Shown here: positions 17,827 to 26,977 of the stretch, one piece after another
How positions within the stretch are numbered: the first letter of the stretch is position 1
Layout: every line of letters begins with the position of its first letter
Assembly: GCA_947476955.1 (NCBI GenBank)
Contig: CANJSS010000019.1
Span: forward strand, 1 to 32,267
Reading direction: 5' to 3'
Length of the DNA: 32,267 bases
Origin: Flavobacteriales bacterium
GTDB lineage: Bacteria > Bacteroidota > Bacteroidia > Flavobacteriales_D > Crocinitomicaceae
The notes under the pieces: model-generated
What the model was told of the DNA's origin: nothing
Databases searched by the model: none
What the model saw: the letters and a program-made list of their open reading frames with translations, nothing else
Translations under genes and position numbers: made by a program

Positions 17827-18696
17827 ATGCGAATTGCGTTGGTAATTATTTGTTTTCTGCCGCTTTTAAGCAATGCACAATATGGTAGAAATAAAGCTAA
17901 ATTTTCTTCTTCGAAAGGAATTCTAACTGGTTATTGGGGATATAATCGTTCTTGGTACTCGAAAAGCGCAATTAATTTTGTAGGTCCTGGATATGATTTT
18001 ACCTTGAAGCAAAGTCGCGCAACAGATCAGCCAACTGCTTTATCCGGAAAAAATTATTTTACAAAAAAAACGGTATTGGAACCTCAGTTTTCGGCGGGAA
18101 TCGGCTATTATTTTCGAAGTAATTGGGCCGTTTCTTTGAATATTGACAGATTTAAATATGTCTATTCCGATAGCAACTCAGTGCTTTTATCCGGTATGTT
18201 AAATCCTGGAATTGACAATGTAAATGGCTGGTCTGGGACATATAATTTGAATGAAATAGTTACTGATCAAAGTACTTTTCGTTATGAAAATAAAGGATTG
18301 AACTATTTCAGATTGCAAGCCACTAGAACAGATCAAGTTTATTCCGTAGGTCAAAAAGACAAATTTGCTATTTCCACAAATTTTGGAGTTGGTATTGGAG
18401 CATTGGTTTCAAACAACACCTTTCTCTTTGCTGGGAAAAAAGACGAAGAAACTGTTTCCATGTCTGGTTTAGCTTTTTCTGGAAACGCTGGTTTTAGAAC
18501 TGAATTTTTCAGGAAGTTTTTCTTCCAGATTAATTTCACGTGTGGGTACATGAACCAATACCATGTGAATACACGAAGAAGTGAAACCAATGCAGTTGCA
18601 AAGCAGAAATTCGCTTATACTGCAATGGATGCCGGGATAGGGTTTTTTCTAAATATTTTTCCTGCCAACGACTGCAACAGTTGCCCAAAATGGTGA
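17827..18696 (+). CDS. Hypothetical secreted, beta-rich (outer-membrane-like) protein
   Basis: Signal peptide MRIALVIICFLPLLSNAQ; alternating aromatic/Gly pattern (FSAGIGYYFRSNWAVSLNIDRFKY); starts 4 bp after the lipoprotein stop. Confidence 0.7.
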   Translation: MRIALVIICFLPLLSNAQYGRNKAKFSSSKGILTGYWGYNRSWYSKSAINFVGPGYDFTLKQSRATDQPTALSGKNYFTKKTVLEPQFSAGIGYYFRSNWAVSLNIDRFKYVYSDSNSVLLSGMLNPGIDNVNGWSGTYNLNEIVTDQSTFRYENKGLNYFRLQATRTDQVYSVGQKDKFAISTNFGVGIGALVSNNTFLFAGKKDEETVSMSGLAFSGNAGFRTEFFRKFFFQINFTCGYMNQYHVNTRRSETNAVAKQKFAYTAMDAGIGFFLNIFPANDCNSCPKW

Positions 18697-18711
18697 TTAT
18701 TTTGCGGAAAG

Positions 18712-21138
18712 TTATTTCTTGTTGGCTATCTTAAAATCTATTTTATAATAAAATATAGGAAGAAATCCCAGTTGCTGTTTTTCAGCAAATGGTTCTGCAC
18801 TTGGGTTCTTTAAATTCGGAGCATACGCTAAACTCAGCAAATTCTTCGTATTGAATACATTCACTAAATCTAGACCAAATTCATGCGTCACTTTATCTGC
18901 GTTAAATTTCCAACTTATTTTAATATCCGCGCGGAAGTAATCTTTAAATTGCCGCTCATTAAAAGCAGAATCCTTAAAAATAACTTCGTTATAGAGCTTT
19001 GAAGCTACCAAGTCAGCATAACCGTATCTTTTCCCGCCAGCAACTGTAATTTTTGCCCCCAAGGAGATCGTTTGCTTTGGTCCAAGTTTAAATTCCTTCC
19101 CAGCTAAAGCATTAGCCACATACAAGCCATTGTAAGATGTGTTTCTTACCTTTCCATCGCTTCCTTTGTATTTGGAATCATATAAGGTTCCGGAGAATAA
19201 AAAGAAAAAGGATTTATCAAAAAATTTCTGCACGGTAAGTTCAATTCCATAATTGTAGCCAGTACCTGTATTCTTTAGGGAATCTGGGAAAAAACGAGCA
19301 AATCCACTTCCCATATTTATAAGGGAGAAGGAAGACGGTTGAACTGTAACAGGAATGGAATATAAATATTGGTAATATGCCTCTGTGCGAATTGTGAAAC
19401 TCTTTTTCAATGCTTTTTCATATCCAATCCCCGTATGAATACTGCGGGTGAAATCCATGTTTTTATTGTGGTAGATTTTATTGTTTTCCGCATCCAACTT
19501 ATGAAAAGTATACGTGTAAAGCGGCTGCGTTCCACTATGCATTCCAGCTCCAGCGAAAATAGCTTGCCCATTTTTATAGCGGTATTTCCAACCCAATCTT
19601 GGTTCAACATAGCTGATGCTTTTGCTTAATGTAAAATACTGGCTATGCAATCCGGCAGTGAAATCCATTTTCTCCGAAATTCTATATTTCCATTGTATAA
19701 AAGGCTGAATCAACATCGCGCTGCCCTTGTAGTCCCAGCGGATAACAAAATTTGTGTCCGTTACTAATGCACGAGCAGAATCCAGCTGGTTCATAAAAAA
19801 CGCGTCTACATTCAATCCAAATTTTATAAGATGCCTTCGGTTAATTTTATGATTAACGCTAAAATAGCCTGCGCTTTTTGTCGTGGAAAATTTATATCCC
19901 ATTAATGGATAGATGGAATCTATTCGAATTGTTACGTTATCGCTTTCTAATGATCTTTGCAGGTAGTTGTGATTGGAATGCTGCTCATCATAGGATAAAG
20001 CAAATGTTGCAGTAACGAAAGTTTTCTCATTCAAGGATTTCTTGTAGTTTAATCCGGTAGTTCCCATAGATGTTCCAAAGTATTGATCTCTGTCGCCCTC
20101 GCCGTAAAATTCTTCGGAGTATTTTTTTTGCTCTGAGATCATGATTGAAATAGTACTTTTCCCACCAATGCCATAAAAAGATAGATTCCCGCCATTTTTT
20201 AGAGACCAATTGAATTTAAAAGCAGCATCCCCATAAATTGGAACGGCATCCGTTCCCAATTTTATTCCCGCTTTTTGAAATAAACTCAAGGTGGAATACC
20301 TTCCCATTACAAGAAAACTAGATTTCTTGGATTTGGACAAAGGTCCTTCTGCCATAAATTCTGTTCCTAAAATACCAAATTGCGCTGTAAATTCTGTTTG
20401 GTTAGAATTACCATTACGCAGTTTCAAGTCAAACACTCCGGATGTACTATTCCCATATTCTGCCGGAAAAGCACTCATAAAAAAATCAGAATTTCCTAAA
20501 ATTTTATTATTCAAAATAGAAACAGGCCCGCCGGTACTTCCAGAAATAGCAAAATGAGACGGGTTTGGAATATCCACACCTTCCACTTTATATACAACAC
20601 CTAATGGCGAATTTCCGCGCACAATAATATCGTTTCTAGAATCATCGGCTCCTTGAACTCCTGCAAAATTGGAAGCCATTCGCGCAGGATCACTTCTAGA
20701 TCCAGGGTATCGATTTGTTTCTTCTACACTAAATTGTTGTGCGGATATTACTGCTAATTCATTGATTACTTCACCCTTTTTTCGGGCACTTACAGTAACT
20801 TCAGATTGTTCCTGATAACTTTCGCTCATCGGAATATTAGTGATTGTCTCTTTCCCAGAATTTACTTCTATTGTAACAGTTTTTGTATCGTAGGTTAAAA
20901 ACGATACAACCATTTGATGTTTTCCAATTGGAACTTGTGGAATAACAAAAGTACCTTCTAAGTTGGATAGAGCTCGGTATTTTTTTAGACTATCCGCTGT
21001 GAAAATTTCGATTTTTGCGCCATAAAGCGGGAAATTAGATTCACTATCGAAAATTTTTCCGCGAACAGATTGAGTTGGTTGCGCAAATGCAGCATAAACA
21101 GGCAATAAGAAACAAATTAATAATAGTAATCGCATCAT
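18712..21138 (-). CDS. TonB-dependent receptor with N-terminal carboxypeptidase-regulatory-like domain
   Basis: Signal peptide, VRGKIFDSESNFPLYGAKIEIF...FVIPQVPIGKHQMVVSFLTYDT, plug-like NDIIVRGNSPLGVVYKVEGVDIPNPSHF, long beta-barrel. Confidence 0.9.
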   Translation of the reverse strand: MMRLLLLICFLLPVYAAFAQPTQSVRGKIFDSESNFPLYGAKIEIFTADSLKKYRALSNLEGTFVIPQVPIGKHQMVVSFLTYDTKTVTIEVNSGKETITNIPMSESYQEQSEVTVSARKKGEVINELAVISAQQFSVEETNRYPGSRSDPARMASNFAGVQGADDSRNDIIVRGNSPLGVVYKVEGVDIPNPSHFAISGSTGGPVSILNNKILGNSDFFMSAFPAEYGNSTSGVFDLKLRNGNSNQTEFTAQFGILGTEFMAEGPLSKSKKSSFLVMGRYSTLSLFQKAGIKLGTDAVPIYGDAAFKFNWSLKNGGNLSFYGIGGKSTISIMISEQKKYSEEFYGEGDRDQYFGTSMGTTGLNYKKSLNEKTFVTATFALSYDEQHSNHNYLQRSLESDNVTIRIDSIYPLMGYKFSTTKSAGYFSVNHKINRRHLIKFGLNVDAFFMNQLDSARALVTDTNFVIRWDYKGSAMLIQPFIQWKYRISEKMDFTAGLHSQYFTLSKSISYVEPRLGWKYRYKNGQAIFAGAGMHSGTQPLYTYTFHKLDAENNKIYHNKNMDFTRSIHTGIGYEKALKKSFTIRTEAYYQYLYSIPVTVQPSSFSLINMGSGFARFFPDSLKNTGTGYNYGIELTVQKFFDKSFFFLFSGTLYDSKYKGSDGKVRNTSYNGLYVANALAGKEFKLGPKQTISLGAKITVAGGKRYGYADLVASKLYNEVIFKDSAFNERQFKDYFRADIKISWKFNADKVTHEFGLDLVNVFNTKNLLSLAYAPNLKNPSAEPFAEKQQLGFLPIFYYKIDFKIANKK

Positions 21139-21147
21139 AATTTTAGT

Positions 21148-22875
21148 TTATTTGGATGTGTGTAAATATTCATTTGTAGTCCATTCTTTTTTATATACTT
21201 CTTTAAAAATGAACCTATTCATTGCATTAAAGTGAAGGTTTCTGACGGAAAAATATACAAGTTGTATATCTCCGCTGTACCAAAGTGGAATGAATGGAGG
21301 ATCTTGTAAGAGAATCTTTTCTGCCTTGGCGTAATAATCAAAGGCGTCTGTTTTTTTTGTGCTATTTTTTGCCTGTTCAAATAAAATATCAAAAACAGAA
21401 TTTGAGTAGCGAGCAATATTGATGGTAGATATTTGTCCGCTATCGGAAGGGATATTTTTACTGTAAAAGTTAGCTAAAAATGTTTCTGGATCTGCATAGT
21501 CAGCTGTCCATGTGCTCGCAAATAGTGAGCCTTTTGCTTCGCCCGCTGCTTTATTTTTTTTCTCAAAAGAGGAACGGATTATTTTAACTTCAATATTTAA
21601 ACAGGCCTTTAATTGCTTTGATATTTCAGCAGCGACTGCAGCATGCAATGCGTTATTATTAATTCTTAGTTCTACTATTCCAAATCTTTTACCTTTTGGA
21701 TATCCCGCCTCGGCAAGTAATTTTTTTGCTTTTTCAGGTTGAAAAGTATAGCCATATTTATTGATTCCGGCATAGTCGTACCCTTTGAATGCTTCTGCAA
21801 TCGGAGGTAAAATCCCATAATATCCAAGTGCCGAATATTGTTTGTGCAACACTTCTTTATCTAAATTTTCTTTGTTCAATGCATAATTGAACGCTTGCCG
21901 AACTTTAGTATTCTGAAAACGATTATCCGTCAAATTGAAGGAGTAATAATTAGTTGTTAAAAGCGGATTATTATGCATTGCCAGAACAGGTGGTTTACTA
22001 TTGAAATCTTCAATTCTTCCCTCAAAAATTTTTGCGATACAATTTTCAGGGATTCCAATCATTAAATCAATTTGGTGCTTTTCAAATAAGGAAAGTTGTG
22101 CTGTTTTATCTGTTTGAACAACAAAATTTAAACGCTCTAAATAGGGTAAAGATTTTCCATCTATATCTTTTTCATAGTAATCTACATTCCGCAACAATTC
22201 AATTTTGTTTTGTTTTTTATAGGTTGAAAAGCAAAAAGGTCCTGTTCCAATAACGGAATTTTCAGCCTTACTTAAATGAACTTTTTTAGAGGATATTGCC
22301 GCGCAAACATTTCCAAGTTTATTTAAAAAATTGGCGTCTTTCGTTTTTAGTTGCAATGTTATGGTTTGGTCTTTAATTGCCATGCCAGAAATTGTATCTG
22401 CTTTTCCTTCAAAAAATTCAGCTGCTCCGATTAAATTGGTTTTAAAAAGAAAGGAATACGCATGAGACGCTTCCCCTTTTGCCCCTTTTGTGCATGCAAG
22501 TTCAAAAGTGTGACGAATATCGCTTGGTTGCAACAAACGGTCTTTTTTACTTTTAAATGCTTTGTGCTGGTGAAAATATATGTTGTTTCGGATTGCAAAA
22601 GTATATTGCAGACCATCGTCACTTATTTGCCAACTCGATGCGATTTGTGGTTTGATAGTTAAATCCTTTGGATCAATGGAAACCAATCCTTCCATAATTT
22701 GTGTTAAAACAATGGACGAATAATAATCGTTAACTTCCATTGAATTTAATGTAGCTGGAGGGTTGTCGATTGCCATAGTAAGGGAGGTACTATCAAAGAT
22801 GTACTCTTTTTTTGTTTCGCAGGAACTACAAAATAAGAGCAACAAAGCGAAAAGGAAAAAGTAATTTTTTTTCAT
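21148..22875 (-). CDS. Family 5 (peptide/nickel-type) ABC transporter solute-binding lipoprotein
   Basis: LLLFCSSCETKK lipobox; SSIVLTQIMEGLVSIDPKDLTIKPQIASSWQISDDGLQYTFAIRNNIYFHQ; NTKVRQAFNYALNKENL. Confidence 0.9.
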   Translation of the reverse strand: MKKNYFFLFALLLLFCSSCETKKEYIFDSTSLTMAIDNPPATLNSMEVNDYYSSIVLTQIMEGLVSIDPKDLTIKPQIASSWQISDDGLQYTFAIRNNIYFHQHKAFKSKKDRLLQPSDIRHTFELACTKGAKGEASHAYSFLFKTNLIGAAEFFEGKADTISGMAIKDQTITLQLKTKDANFLNKLGNVCAAISSKKVHLSKAENSVIGTGPFCFSTYKKQNKIELLRNVDYYEKDIDGKSLPYLERLNFVVQTDKTAQLSLFEKHQIDLMIGIPENCIAKIFEGRIEDFNSKPPVLAMHNNPLLTTNYYSFNLTDNRFQNTKVRQAFNYALNKENLDKEVLHKQYSALGYYGILPPIAEAFKGYDYAGINKYGYTFQPEKAKKLLAEAGYPKGKRFGIVELRINNNALHAAVAAEISKQLKACLNIEVKIIRSSFEKKNKAAGEAKGSLFASTWTADYADPETFLANFYSKNIPSDSGQISTINIARYSNSVFDILFEQAKNSTKKTDAFDYYAKAEKILLQDPPFIPLWYSGDIQLVYFSVRNLHFNAMNRFIFKEVYKKEWTTNEYLHTSK

Positions 22876-23139
22876 ATACGTAATAAATCCCTACACAAGT
22901 GTACTAAAAAATCAGTTATAGTTTAGTAAAAAACCACATAATCTTCTGAATGAGATAGCACTACCAACTCTCGAATCCTTAAAAAGTTTTGTTCCTACCT
23001 ATAATTTTTGAAGGATAAAAATAGTCAAAACTAGTAATGTATCATTTAGTGAAAAACCAACTTCTTTCTTTGAATATCCAAAAAATGCAGGTAATATTGT
23101 ATAGATAATTTGAGAGTTATATTCGTTTATTGCTGCTTC

Positions 23140-23940
23140 ATGAAAAATGTAATTTTTGCTTGCACCTTTGTTTTTTGCGTTTCGAATGCTTTCTGTGGCG
23201 TATTGTCTATCGAAGGAACTTACCAAGGCAAAAATCTATATATCCAAAATTCGATGGATGACGATGGCTTTGGTTATTGCGCGACAAAAGTAACGGTCAA
23301 TGGCGATATTATGTCGGGAGGTTTGAGCACGAACACCTTCGAAATCGACTTCGCAAATTTCAATATTGCCATTGGCGAACCTGTTTTTATTGTAATCGAT
23401 CACAACGATGGGTGTAAACCAAAAATAATAAATCCAGAAGTTTTATTGCCGAAAAGCACTTTTGAAATGGCAGCGATTAACATCAATGCAGCAGGGAAAC
23501 TGACTTGGAAAACTACTGGGGAGAATGGTAAATTACCCTATAATATTGAACAATTTCGTTGGAATAAATGGGTAATTGTTGGCGAAGTTCAAGGAAAGGG
23601 AACAAAAAGCACAAATTCGTATGAGTTTGCAGTTGCTCCACATTCTGGAATTAACATTGTTAGAATTTCACAAATTGACCATTCTGGTGAAAAAAGAAAA
23701 TCAAAGGAAGTAAAGTTTACATCAACTGTTCCGCAGGTATCTAAAAGTCCAATTAAAGTAAAAGATGTGATCAACTTCAGTTCCAAAGGTGTTTCAACGG
23801 AAACGCGCTACGAAATTTACGATGCTTATGGAAATATTGTTAAAAAAGGAGTTGGCTCAACCGTAAATTGTGTAAACCTTTTACGCGGAGCTTATTATAT
23901 AAATTATGACAATACGAACGAAGTCTTTATTAAAAATTAA
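23140..23940 (+). CDS. Hypothetical secreted protein with T9SS type-A-like C-terminal region
   Basis: ORF track starts at 23110; MKNVIFACTFVFCVSNAFC at 23140 is a better signal peptide. C-terminus RYEIYDAYGNIVKKGVGSTVNCVNLLRGAYYINYDNTNEVFIKN resembles a Por/T9SS sorting domain. Confidence 0.65.
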   Translation: MKNVIFACTFVFCVSNAFCGVLSIEGTYQGKNLYIQNSMDDDGFGYCATKVTVNGDIMSGGLSTNTFEIDFANFNIAIGEPVFIVIDHNDGCKPKIINPEVLLPKSTFEMAAININAAGKLTWKTTGENGKLPYNIEQFRWNKWVIVGEVQGKGTKSTNSYEFAVAPHSGINIVRISQIDHSGEKRKSKEVKFTSTVPQVSKSPIKVKDVINFSSKGVSTETRYEIYDAYGNIVKKGVGSTVNCVNLLRGAYYINYDNTNEVFIKN

Positions 23941-23979
23941 ACATAAAGCATTTAAAACGCTTCGCAAGCTAGTTTAAAT

Positions 23980-24384
23980 ATGGTAAAAAAAATAGAACAT
24001 TTGGGGATAGCGGTCAAAAGTATTGAAGCGTCCTTAAAAACATTTGAAACCTTATTGGGACAAAAATGCTACAAAACAGAAGAAGTAATTTCAGAAGGCG
24101 TAAAAACAGCATTTATTCAAATAGGCGATTCTAAAATAGAACTATTGGAAGCGCTCGATACAAATTCGCCGATTGCAAAATATCTAGATAAAAAAGGACC
24201 AGGAATTCATCATATCGCATTTGAAGTAGAAGATATCGTTGCGGAAATTGATCGACTCACACAGGAGGGATTTGTCCTAATTCATTCCAGTCCAAAGGAT
24301 GGAGCAGACAATAAAAGTATTGCTTTTTTGCATCCAAAATCAACAGAAAGTATTTTGGTGGAATTGTGTCAAGAGAAAAGTTGA
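23980..24384 (+). CDS. mce: Methylmalonyl-CoA epimerase
   Basis: 134 aa VOC-fold; IEHLGIAVKSIEASLKTFETLLG, GPGIHHIAFEVEDI. Confidence 0.88.
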   Translation: MVKKIEHLGIAVKSIEASLKTFETLLGQKCYKTEEVISEGVKTAFIQIGDSKIELLEALDTNSPIAKYLDKKGPGIHHIAFEVEDIVAEIDRLTQEGFVLIHSSPKDGADNKSIAFLHPKSTESILVELCQEKS

Positions 24385-24986
24385 AGCAAACTTTCGGAAG
24401 ATGTAGCATGAAAAGTTTGCAAGCCGTATCTTTCTGCCCCCTCTATATGTTGTATAGAATCGTCAATAAAAAGGGTTTTTTCTGGAATTAATTGCTGGTC
24501 ATAACATACAAATTCAAATATCTCTTTATTTGGTTTGCGCAAATGGATTTCATTTGAAAAATAGATTTTCGTGAAAAAATCCTCCATTGGTGCTTGCGTT
24601 GTTTTAGCCCATTCTCTTCGCACAACCGGAACGTGCAATTCATTGGTATTACTCAACAAATATATAGGGTACTTCTTTTTTAAACGCTTCAGAAGGTCCG
24701 TTTTTTGTGACGGAACATCAAGAATCATTTCATTCCACGCTTGAACAACTTTATTTGGAGAAGTTCCAGGTTTTAAAAATGGCAACAAACTATTGATAAA
24801 ACGCTGCGCAGATATATTTCCAGTTTCAAAATCATCGAAAAGATTGGTTTGTGCTGCCTGACTATATACAGAATTAAAATCCAACATGCCCAATTTTTCA
24901 AATGCATGAATGGTTTTTTCGTAATCAATAGAAATTAGAACACCTCCCAAATCAAAAATTAACGCTTCTATAGAATTGGATACCAT
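24369..24986 (-). CDS. HAD-superfamily hydrolase (subfamily IA-like)
   Basis: LIFDLGGVLISIDYE, LLSNTNELH, HLRKPNKEIFEFV, LFIDDSIQHIEGAERYGLQTFHA. Confidence 0.9.
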   Translation of the reverse strand: MVSNSIEALIFDLGGVLISIDYEKTIHAFEKLGMLDFNSVYSQAAQTNLFDDFETGNISAQRFINSLLPFLKPGTSPNKVVQAWNEMILDVPSQKTDLLKRLKKKYPIYLLSNTNELHVPVVRREWAKTTQAPMEDFFTKIYFSNEIHLRKPNKEIFEFVCYDQQLIPEKTLFIDDSIQHIEGAERYGLQTFHATSSESLLQLFS

Positions 24987-25063
24987 TCGGTAAATTAAAG
25001 TAAATAAATGCCCAGATGCAAGTTTTTTAATCGTTCAACTTTTAAGACAATCTTAATTTTTTG

Positions 25064-25095
25064 TAAAAAAAAGGATGAGTTAAAACCCATCCTTT
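25064..25095 (-). terminator. Rho-independent terminator of the YceI gene
   Basis: AAAGGATG (25070-25077) / CATCCTTT (25088-25095) hairpin followed on the minus strand by a T run. Confidence 0.7.
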
Positions 25096-25114
25096 AACGG
25101 TATTTTAAAATAAC

Positions 25115-25705
25115 CTATTTTTTGTTCAATGTCAGATTCAATTCATACGAAACAACACTTAGTACTTTTTCTCCAGATTCTGGATCAGGTTGCATTCCAG
25201 CTAATTTTAATGCTGCAAAGTCAAGATCAAATTTCCCATTGATTGTTACTTTTTTGTCGTCGCTTTTCACTTTTACAGGTATACTTTGTTTCATTTCTTG
25301 TCCCAAAACAGAAATAATAGTTGCTAATTTCCCATTTTCATAACCACTAACCGTAACAGTTACATTCGGATTTTCTGCAGTAAAAAAGAAAACAGTGTCT
25401 TTCAAATGGCCAGTTAAATATGCTTTTTTGTCCTCAGGTAATGTTTCGTCTTCAGCAACGATCGAGTTCATGTCAATTGTAAATGCGCCAGCCACAATGT
25501 TTTCACCTTCCATATCAATTGATCCTTCGGTAAATTTAACAGAACCAACGTGGAAGTATTCTGGGCTTTTACTTCCTTTCCACTTCAAAGAAGAGGTTTC
25601 CGTATCTAAAGAGTAGGTTGTTTTTTCAGCTACTTTATCGGAACCTCCGCAAGATGCTACTGTAATTGCTACTAAAGCAATAAATAAAAAGTTTAATTTT
25701 TTCAT
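25115..25705 (-). CDS. YceI family lipoprotein
   Basis: MKKLNFLFIALVAITVASCGGSDK lipobox; YSLDTETSSLKWKGSK...GSVKFTEGSIDMEGENIVAGAFTIDMNSI. Start at 25705 rather than 25735, because a TATATTTG promoter-like element lies within the longer ORF. Confidence 0.88.
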   Translation of the reverse strand: MKKLNFLFIALVAITVASCGGSDKVAEKTTYSLDTETSSLKWKGSKSPEYFHVGSVKFTEGSIDMEGENIVAGAFTIDMNSIVAEDETLPEDKKAYLTGHLKDTVFFFTAENPNVTVTVSGYENGKLATIISVLGQEMKQSIPVKVKSDDKKVTINGKFDLDFAALKLAGMQPDPESGEKVLSVVSYELNLTLNKK

Positions 25706-25722
25706 ATAAGTTGTTTTTTTCA

Positions 25723-25730
25723 CAAATATA
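25723..25730 (-). promoter_or_regulatory. -7 element TATATTTG upstream of YceI
   Basis: Exact TAnnTTTG match on the minus strand, 17 bp before the ATG at 25705. Confidence 0.45.
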
Positions 25731-25830
25731 GGCAAATAAATATACCGTGGTAAATAAATTAATTATTTTTTTTAAATCTAACTTTTAGCAGTATACATTT
25801 TTTAAAAAGCACTATCTTCGAAAGAAAAAA

Positions 25831-26592
25831 ATGAAACTTTACTTGAATAGTTCTGAGTACTTCGAAACCAATTCCGCCATTGATATTTCAATACCAATGG
25901 TGGCGGGAGAGGGTAATTTGCGCGCTTGGTACTTAGATGCACCAACAATGGAACCGGTGCGCGCAAATGGATATATTGGTTCTGTCAAGGAGGGTGGCTC
26001 GGTTAATTTCAGAAATATTTTTTTTAATCCGCACGGACATGGCACGCATACAGAATGTTTAGGCCATATTACAGAAGAGGTATATTCAGTAAATAAAGTC
26101 CTGAAAAATTATTTTTTTAAAGCGCAGGTTATTACAATTACGCCAAACCAGTTATTCAATGAGGAATACAAGGAATTGGACCAATGTATAACATTAGATC
26201 AATTACAGGAAATTAGGTTTGAAATTGGCATTCAGGCTTTGGTAATTCGCACCTTACCAAATGCCGTTGTGAAAGCGCATAAAAATTACTCCGATACGAA
26301 TCCTGCATACTTGCATTTGGAATGTCTAGAATTGATAAATCAACTTGGCATAAAACATTTGCTTTTGGATCTACCTTCAGTGGATCGGGAAACGGATGGC
26401 GGGAAACTTATTTTTCACCACGCATTTTGGGGGGTGCCCGATAATCCGGATTTTGAAAGAACTATCACTGAATTGATTTTTGTAGAGGATAGTGTTTCGG
26501 ATGGCCTTTATGTATTGGAAATGCAACTTGCTTCCTTTGAAAATGATGCGGCGCCATCTCGCCCAGTTCTATATGCAATAGAAAAAGTATGA
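25831..26592 (+). CDS. Cyclase (kynurenine-formamidase-like) family protein
   Basis: DISIPMVAGEGNLRAW, FNPHGHGTHTECLGHI metal-site region, LLLDLPSVDRETDGGKLIFHHAFW. Confidence 0.82.
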   Translation: MKLYLNSSEYFETNSAIDISIPMVAGEGNLRAWYLDAPTMEPVRANGYIGSVKEGGSVNFRNIFFNPHGHGTHTECLGHITEEVYSVNKVLKNYFFKAQVITITPNQLFNEEYKELDQCITLDQLQEIRFEIGIQALVIRTLPNAVVKAHKNYSDTNPAYLHLECLELINQLGIKHLLLDLPSVDRETDGGKLIFHHAFWGVPDNPDFERTITELIFVEDSVSDGLYVLEMQLASFENDAAPSRPVLYAIEKV

Positions 26593-26596
26593 AAAC

Positions 26597-26628
26597 AAAA
26601 AAAAGGTTGATCCCCATCAACCTTTTTT
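26597..26628. terminator. Bidirectional rho-independent terminator
   Basis: AAAAAAGGTTGAT-CCCC-ATCAACCTTTTTT: T tract on either strand. Serves the cyclase gene (+) and possibly the small minus-strand ORF. Confidence 0.8.
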
Positions 26629-26819
26629 CACACTGTTAGTAGTAAATTAATTTTCGTTAGTGTAGTATTCAACAAACTTCCAAAGTAGTAATCTGGAAGA
26701 AAACCAGTAGAGAATTCAAGTAACTTCTTACCTGTATACGAGATACAAAAATCAGTATCGAATTGACAAGAACTGTTAAACTCTTTTATCAAACTAGAAA
26801 ATGAAAACTGCCTCTCCAA
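26628..26819 (-). CDS. Candidate orphan small protein, 63 aa (TTG start)
   Basis: TTG-initiated ORF MERQFSFSSLIKEFNSSCQFDTDFCISYTGKKLLEFSTGFLPDYYFGSLLNTTLTKINLLLTV; TGA stop immediately abuts the terminator hairpin; not antisense to another gene. Confidence 0.35.
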   Translation of the reverse strand: MERQFSFSSLIKEFNSSCQFDTDFCISYTGKKLLEFSTGFLPDYYFGSLLNTTLTKINLLLTV

Positions 26820-26977
26820 GCAGCATGTCTTTCCAATACCTCAATTTCCTTAGGAAAATTACTTGAATCCCCTCCTTAGCTCTAAAATAAATTTACTTTT
26901 TTTTAACAAACAATTTTGAGACAATGAATATTTTAGTCGAATGGCTGAATAAATAGTGCTTTTCAGTTATTTTTGAC

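Noticed and set aside
22999-23226. Minus-strand 75-aa ORF upstream of/antisense to the secreted protein gene
   Set aside because: Mostly antisense to the 23140 gene's signal peptide region; no terminator or promoter support.
26820-26840. GIGKTCC peptide upstream of the 63-aa ORF resembling a P-loop
   Set aside because: Preceded by an in-frame stop and lacks the full GxxxxGK[ST] motif; chance.
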